This document shows, one piece after another, positions 63,855-64,000 of a stretch of 64,000 nt of DNA. The stretch is taken from contig OZ251461.1 in assembly GCA_965242575.1 (NCBI GenBank), positions 1,426,001 to 1,490,000 on the forward strand, in the 5' to 3' direction. Origin of the DNA: JANQOH01 sp965242575 (GTDB lineage Bacteria; Pseudomonadota; Alphaproteobacteria; UBA7887). The notes beneath the pieces are model-generated. The model was given only the letters and a program-made list of their open reading frames with translations. It did not search any database and had not been told where the DNA came from. The position numbers and the translations under genes were made by a program. Positions within the stretch are counted from its first letter, which is position 1; every line of letters begins with the position of its first letter.

Positions 63855-64000
63855 GGCGCACCCGCCCCCCGCGCGAACCGGCGAAACGTCGAGTCGTCAA
63901 GGTAGGCGCTCGGGGCGGCCGGGCCAAGCCCTTCGCGCCGGGCGCGTTGCCGGGGCGGCGGGATTCCCGCACAATCTCCCCAATCCGCTGCAACGGGGGG

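Overview
The window is GC-rich (visibly about 70%) and reads as a chromosome segment of an alphaproteobacterium, probably related to Rhodospirillales. Lineage evidence: rimP-nusA-ylxR(L7Ae fusion)-infB-rbfA-truB-rpsO-pnp in that order; an HdaA/DnaA-related gene beside an AI-2E family permease and a DUF2066 gene, divergent from purMN; hspQ; DUF2244. No tRNA, rRNA or CRISPR array was recognised. The chromosome carries many insertion sequences, a non-autonomous element (MITE) and decayed genes, which suggests a genome undergoing reduction or recent IS expansion.

Layout. 1-6.5 kb: a phospholipase D-like gene cut by an IS5-family element, then a tandemly duplicated module (large membrane protein plus HAD dehalogenase) with one remnant copy, one copy frameshifted at a run of 19 G, and one intact copy. 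6.5-7.6 kb: a tandem gamma-carbonic-anhydrase-like protein. 7.6-12.7 kb: a RiPP locus with five same-strand NHLP-type precursor genes, one dead precursor, a fused TOMM cyclodehydratase (C domain plus YcaO), and a sixth divergent precursor on the opposite strand. 12.8-22 kb: housekeeping and repair genes (nfuA, nth, methyltransferase, DUF2244, dapB, YhaN/YhaO-like pair, Ldh-type dehydrogenase). 22-31.5 kb: an island with a 1354-residue HTH plus nuclease-like plus helical protein, a truncated duplicate of its promoter region, and a second copy of the gene wrecked by an IS5 copy, a MITE and another IS5-family element. 31.5-45.8 kb: folC remnant, the nusA-infB operon, pnp, a nitronate monooxygenase-like enzyme, a ketopantoate reductase-like enzyme and an EF-G-like GTPase. 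45.9-48.7 kb: IS630 and IS1380 elements side by side. 48.7-59 kb: SDR, Ppx/GppA, SDR, hdaA, permease and DUF2066 on the minus strand, then purM, purN, an SGNH hydrolase and a CoA-transferase with an in-frame stop. 59-61.3 kb: a repeat array, a MITE and a broken AAA ATPase/DUF4276 pair. 61.6-64 kb: purH, TusA-like, hspQ.

How it fits together. The precursor genes share a promoter form (TTGACW, 17-bp spacer, TATRNN or similar) and leaders ending in GG, and the fused cyclodehydratase is the obvious modifying enzyme; no exporter or dehydrogenase is seen nearby. The MITE has the same termini and target length as the IS5-family element, so that element is its likely source of transposase. Two nearly identical direct copies of the IS bracket about 26 kb. 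The most novel content is the NHLP/TOMM precursor family, the duplicated HTH/nuclease-like giant protein with a palindromic operator, the poly-G locus, and the tandem gamma-CA whose zinc ligands are divided between its two halves.
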